From: Aphrocallistes beatrix | Lineage: Eukaryota; Porifera; Hexactinellida; Sceptrulophora; Aphrocallistidae | DNA: 64,000 nt | Assembly: GCA_963281255.1 (NCBI GenBank) | Contig: OY725505.1 | Location: 1,364,001 to 1,428,000 of the forward strand | Direction of reading: 5' to 3' | Shown here: positions 62,346-64,000 of the stretch, in pieces | Layout of the letters: every line of letters starts with the position of its first letter | Numbering within the stretch: the first letter of the stretch is position 1 | Notes under the pieces: model-generated | Seen by the model: the letters and a program-made list of their open reading frames with translations, nothing else | Told to the model about the DNA's origin: nothing | The model's database searches: none | Made by a program: the position numbers and the translations under genes

Positions 62346-63918
62346 ATGGCACATGATATTAGGGGATTTTTTGATTCATCTCGTGAAGCAGGTAGAATAG
62401 AAAGTGACACTGCCTCTAGTTCTAGTGGCAATGAAGATGACAGGATTGATGTCCCCAATAATAAAATGATTCGACTTGATTCGGAAATATCAGTACCGAG
62501 AAGAAAGGCAAAAAGGATGTACAATAAACAGTGGGAGAAGTTATATGCATGGTTGGAGGTATAGTGAAGAGGATCAAGGTGCCTTTTGCAGAATATGCAA
62601 TACATGGAGTAGGAGACATGGGCAAAAGGCAAAAGGTGTCTGGGTTACAATACCATTCAATAACTGGAAGAACGCATTGGAGAAGATGAAAATACATGCA
62701 CAAAGTAACCAACACAAAGGTGCATGCCAAATTGAGATGGCTGAAAGTGAAGCTCAAGTTCAAGGGACTATCATACAGCAGCTTCAGCAAATAGGAGAGA
62801 GTGTGAGGGTGAAGAACAGGATGATAATAAAGATACTAATTCGCAGCACACACTTTCTTGTACGCCACCACATCCCTCACACTACGGTTTATGAGGATCT
62901 GGTCAAGCTCATTTCGAATTGCGGAGCACAAGATCTCAAGTATTTCACAGAGAATGCAGCAGAGAATGCCACTTACCTGTTTAGGTTCACTGTAGTTGAA
63001 TTCGTGCAGGCGCTTGGAAAGTGGGTTGACGAATCGCTGATGGGTCGTATCAGGCAGTGCAATTTTTACAGTATAATGGCAGACGAATGTACCGATGTTT
63101 CTACATTGGAGGAACTCTCCATCTATTGTCGTTGGGTGGAGAATGGCCTGCCAGTTGAGCATTTCTTAGATATTCTTCCTATCAAGAGAGCTAATGCAGA
63201 AACAATCACAGGAGCTTTAATTGCCTGTTTGATTGAAAACAAGCAGATCCCACTCACCCGATTAATCGGTATGGACTTTGATGGTGCGGCGGCTTTTTCA
63301 GGAAAGAAAAGTGGAGTACAGGCTCGTCTGAAAATGCTATCTCCTCATGCCTTGTACGTACACTGTCACTGTCATCTCTTGCAGTTGGCCTGCGTTCAGG
63401 CTGCGAATGAAACTAAGGGTATTAAACATGTGTACACCACACTCATGACAATGTGGAAATACTTTCATTATTCTCCCAAACGTATGGAATCTTTGAAAGA
63501 AATACAACAGGTGCTGAACCTCCCAGAATTAAAGGTTCTGCAGCCTTCAGATACACGCTGGCTGGCACATGAAAGATGCGTGAAGGCGGTGAAATCAATC
63601 TATCCTGCCATTGTTCTTACTCTAGATCATATCTACGAAGAAACACACGAACCAGAGGCACTTGGCATCTCTAAGGCCCTTTGTAAGGCAAACACCATAG
63701 AAGCAGTTTATCTCTTAGATAATGTACTTTCGCCAGTTGCTAACCTTAGTAAAGCCCTTCAGGCCAAGAATCTTGATTTCTCTGCTATTTCATGTCTAGT
63801 AAATGCCACTCTTCTGACAATTGACGAATGTGTACAGCCTTCAGCCAATTGGATATTGGACTTACAAGATTCAAGTAGTAACCTAGAGGCTGCAATAGGT
63901 ACGTACTGTAATTACTGA
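62346..63918 (+). pseudogene. hAT transposase (ZNF862/ZMYM-like type), 5' part
   Basis: It starts MAHDIRGFFDSSREAGRIES with an acidic/Ser-rich lead. A TTF-type zinc finger follows (FCRICNTW ... HAQSNQHKGAC). The catalytic core has FYSIMADECTDVSTLEELS with the first Asp, LIGMDFDGAAAFSGKKSGV with the second, VHCHCHLLQLACVQAAN, and PSDTRWLAHERCVKA. One extra base at about 62556-62560 (TGG TTG GAG G TAT) shifts the frame between KQWEKLYAWL and YSEEDQGAFC; otherwise about 475 residues are open. The frame stops at 63918, just after GCAATAG|GTACGTA (63899/63900), a good donor, so the C-terminal Glu and dimerisation domain may lie in a later exon beyond the window. The single frameshift suggests a young copy. 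No TIR was identified. Confidence 0.8.
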
Positions 63919-64000
63919 GTCAAGTATAGCTACTTTTTTGATTACAGTAGCAGAGCCTTTCATTTGTCATATTGTGAGCCGTTTCACTTCATCTGCCAAT

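Overview
This is a eukaryotic, AT-rich, extremely transposon-dense stretch of chromosome, most probably from an animal or a close holozoan relative. The main reason is a large intron-free gene at 10653-13736 with the domain order of RasGRP (Ras exchanger N-terminal, CDC25, paired EF-hands, C1 zinc finger), which is a holozoan gene family. A second host gene is the 5' coding exon of a mitochondrial-type alanine aminotransferase (54099-55022) that ends in a good splice donor. A possible third host exon lies at 23658-23853. Nothing bacterial is present: no operons, no rRNA, and only one tRNA-like pseudogene. The species cannot be named from the sequence alone.

Almost everything else is transposon, often nested. 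From left to right: a TTAA element (1-2302) split by a Harbinger-like element (368-2025); a complete decayed Tc1 element (2347-4007) carrying a hAT MITE; a tRNA-like SINE piece; a nearly complete HARBI1 transposase (6982-8014, minus); a mariner element inside a TTAA element (8220-10196); the RasGRP gene; foldback and Helitron-like repeats (14.7-17 kb); a MULE transposase with a C-terminal RING finger (17.8-19.1 kb); a four-deep nest starting in a retroelement integrase remnant (19.6-21.8 kb); and a run of MITEs and TTAA elements (22-32 kb).

The centre of the window holds the most interesting object. A 9,929-bp element at 33113-43041 has short terminal inverted repeats and a TTAA target duplication. 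It sits inside a hAT transposase gene whose reading frame is restored at the junction when the element and one TTAA are removed. On its minus strand it carries an approximately 2.4-kb gene resembling the 'Mutator-like transposase' domain family, with a possible -1 slippery site and a downstream PHD-like finger, plus an intact 169-codon ORF of unknown function.

The right third (44-62 kb) has more nests. Copies of a Helitron-like family (5' TC, GC-rich hairpin 3' end, insertion between A and T without duplication) contain internal TA tracts that act as landing pads for TA-targeting MITEs. The window closes with the 5' part of another hAT transposase (62346-63918) that runs off the right edge.

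The window therefore holds two clear host genes in a sea of cut-and-paste DNA transposons (Tc1/mariner, hAT, Harbinger, MULE, several TTAA families) and rolling-circle-like repeats. Most transposases are broken. Several insertion events can be proven from the sequence because empty or sister sites occur elsewhere in the same window.
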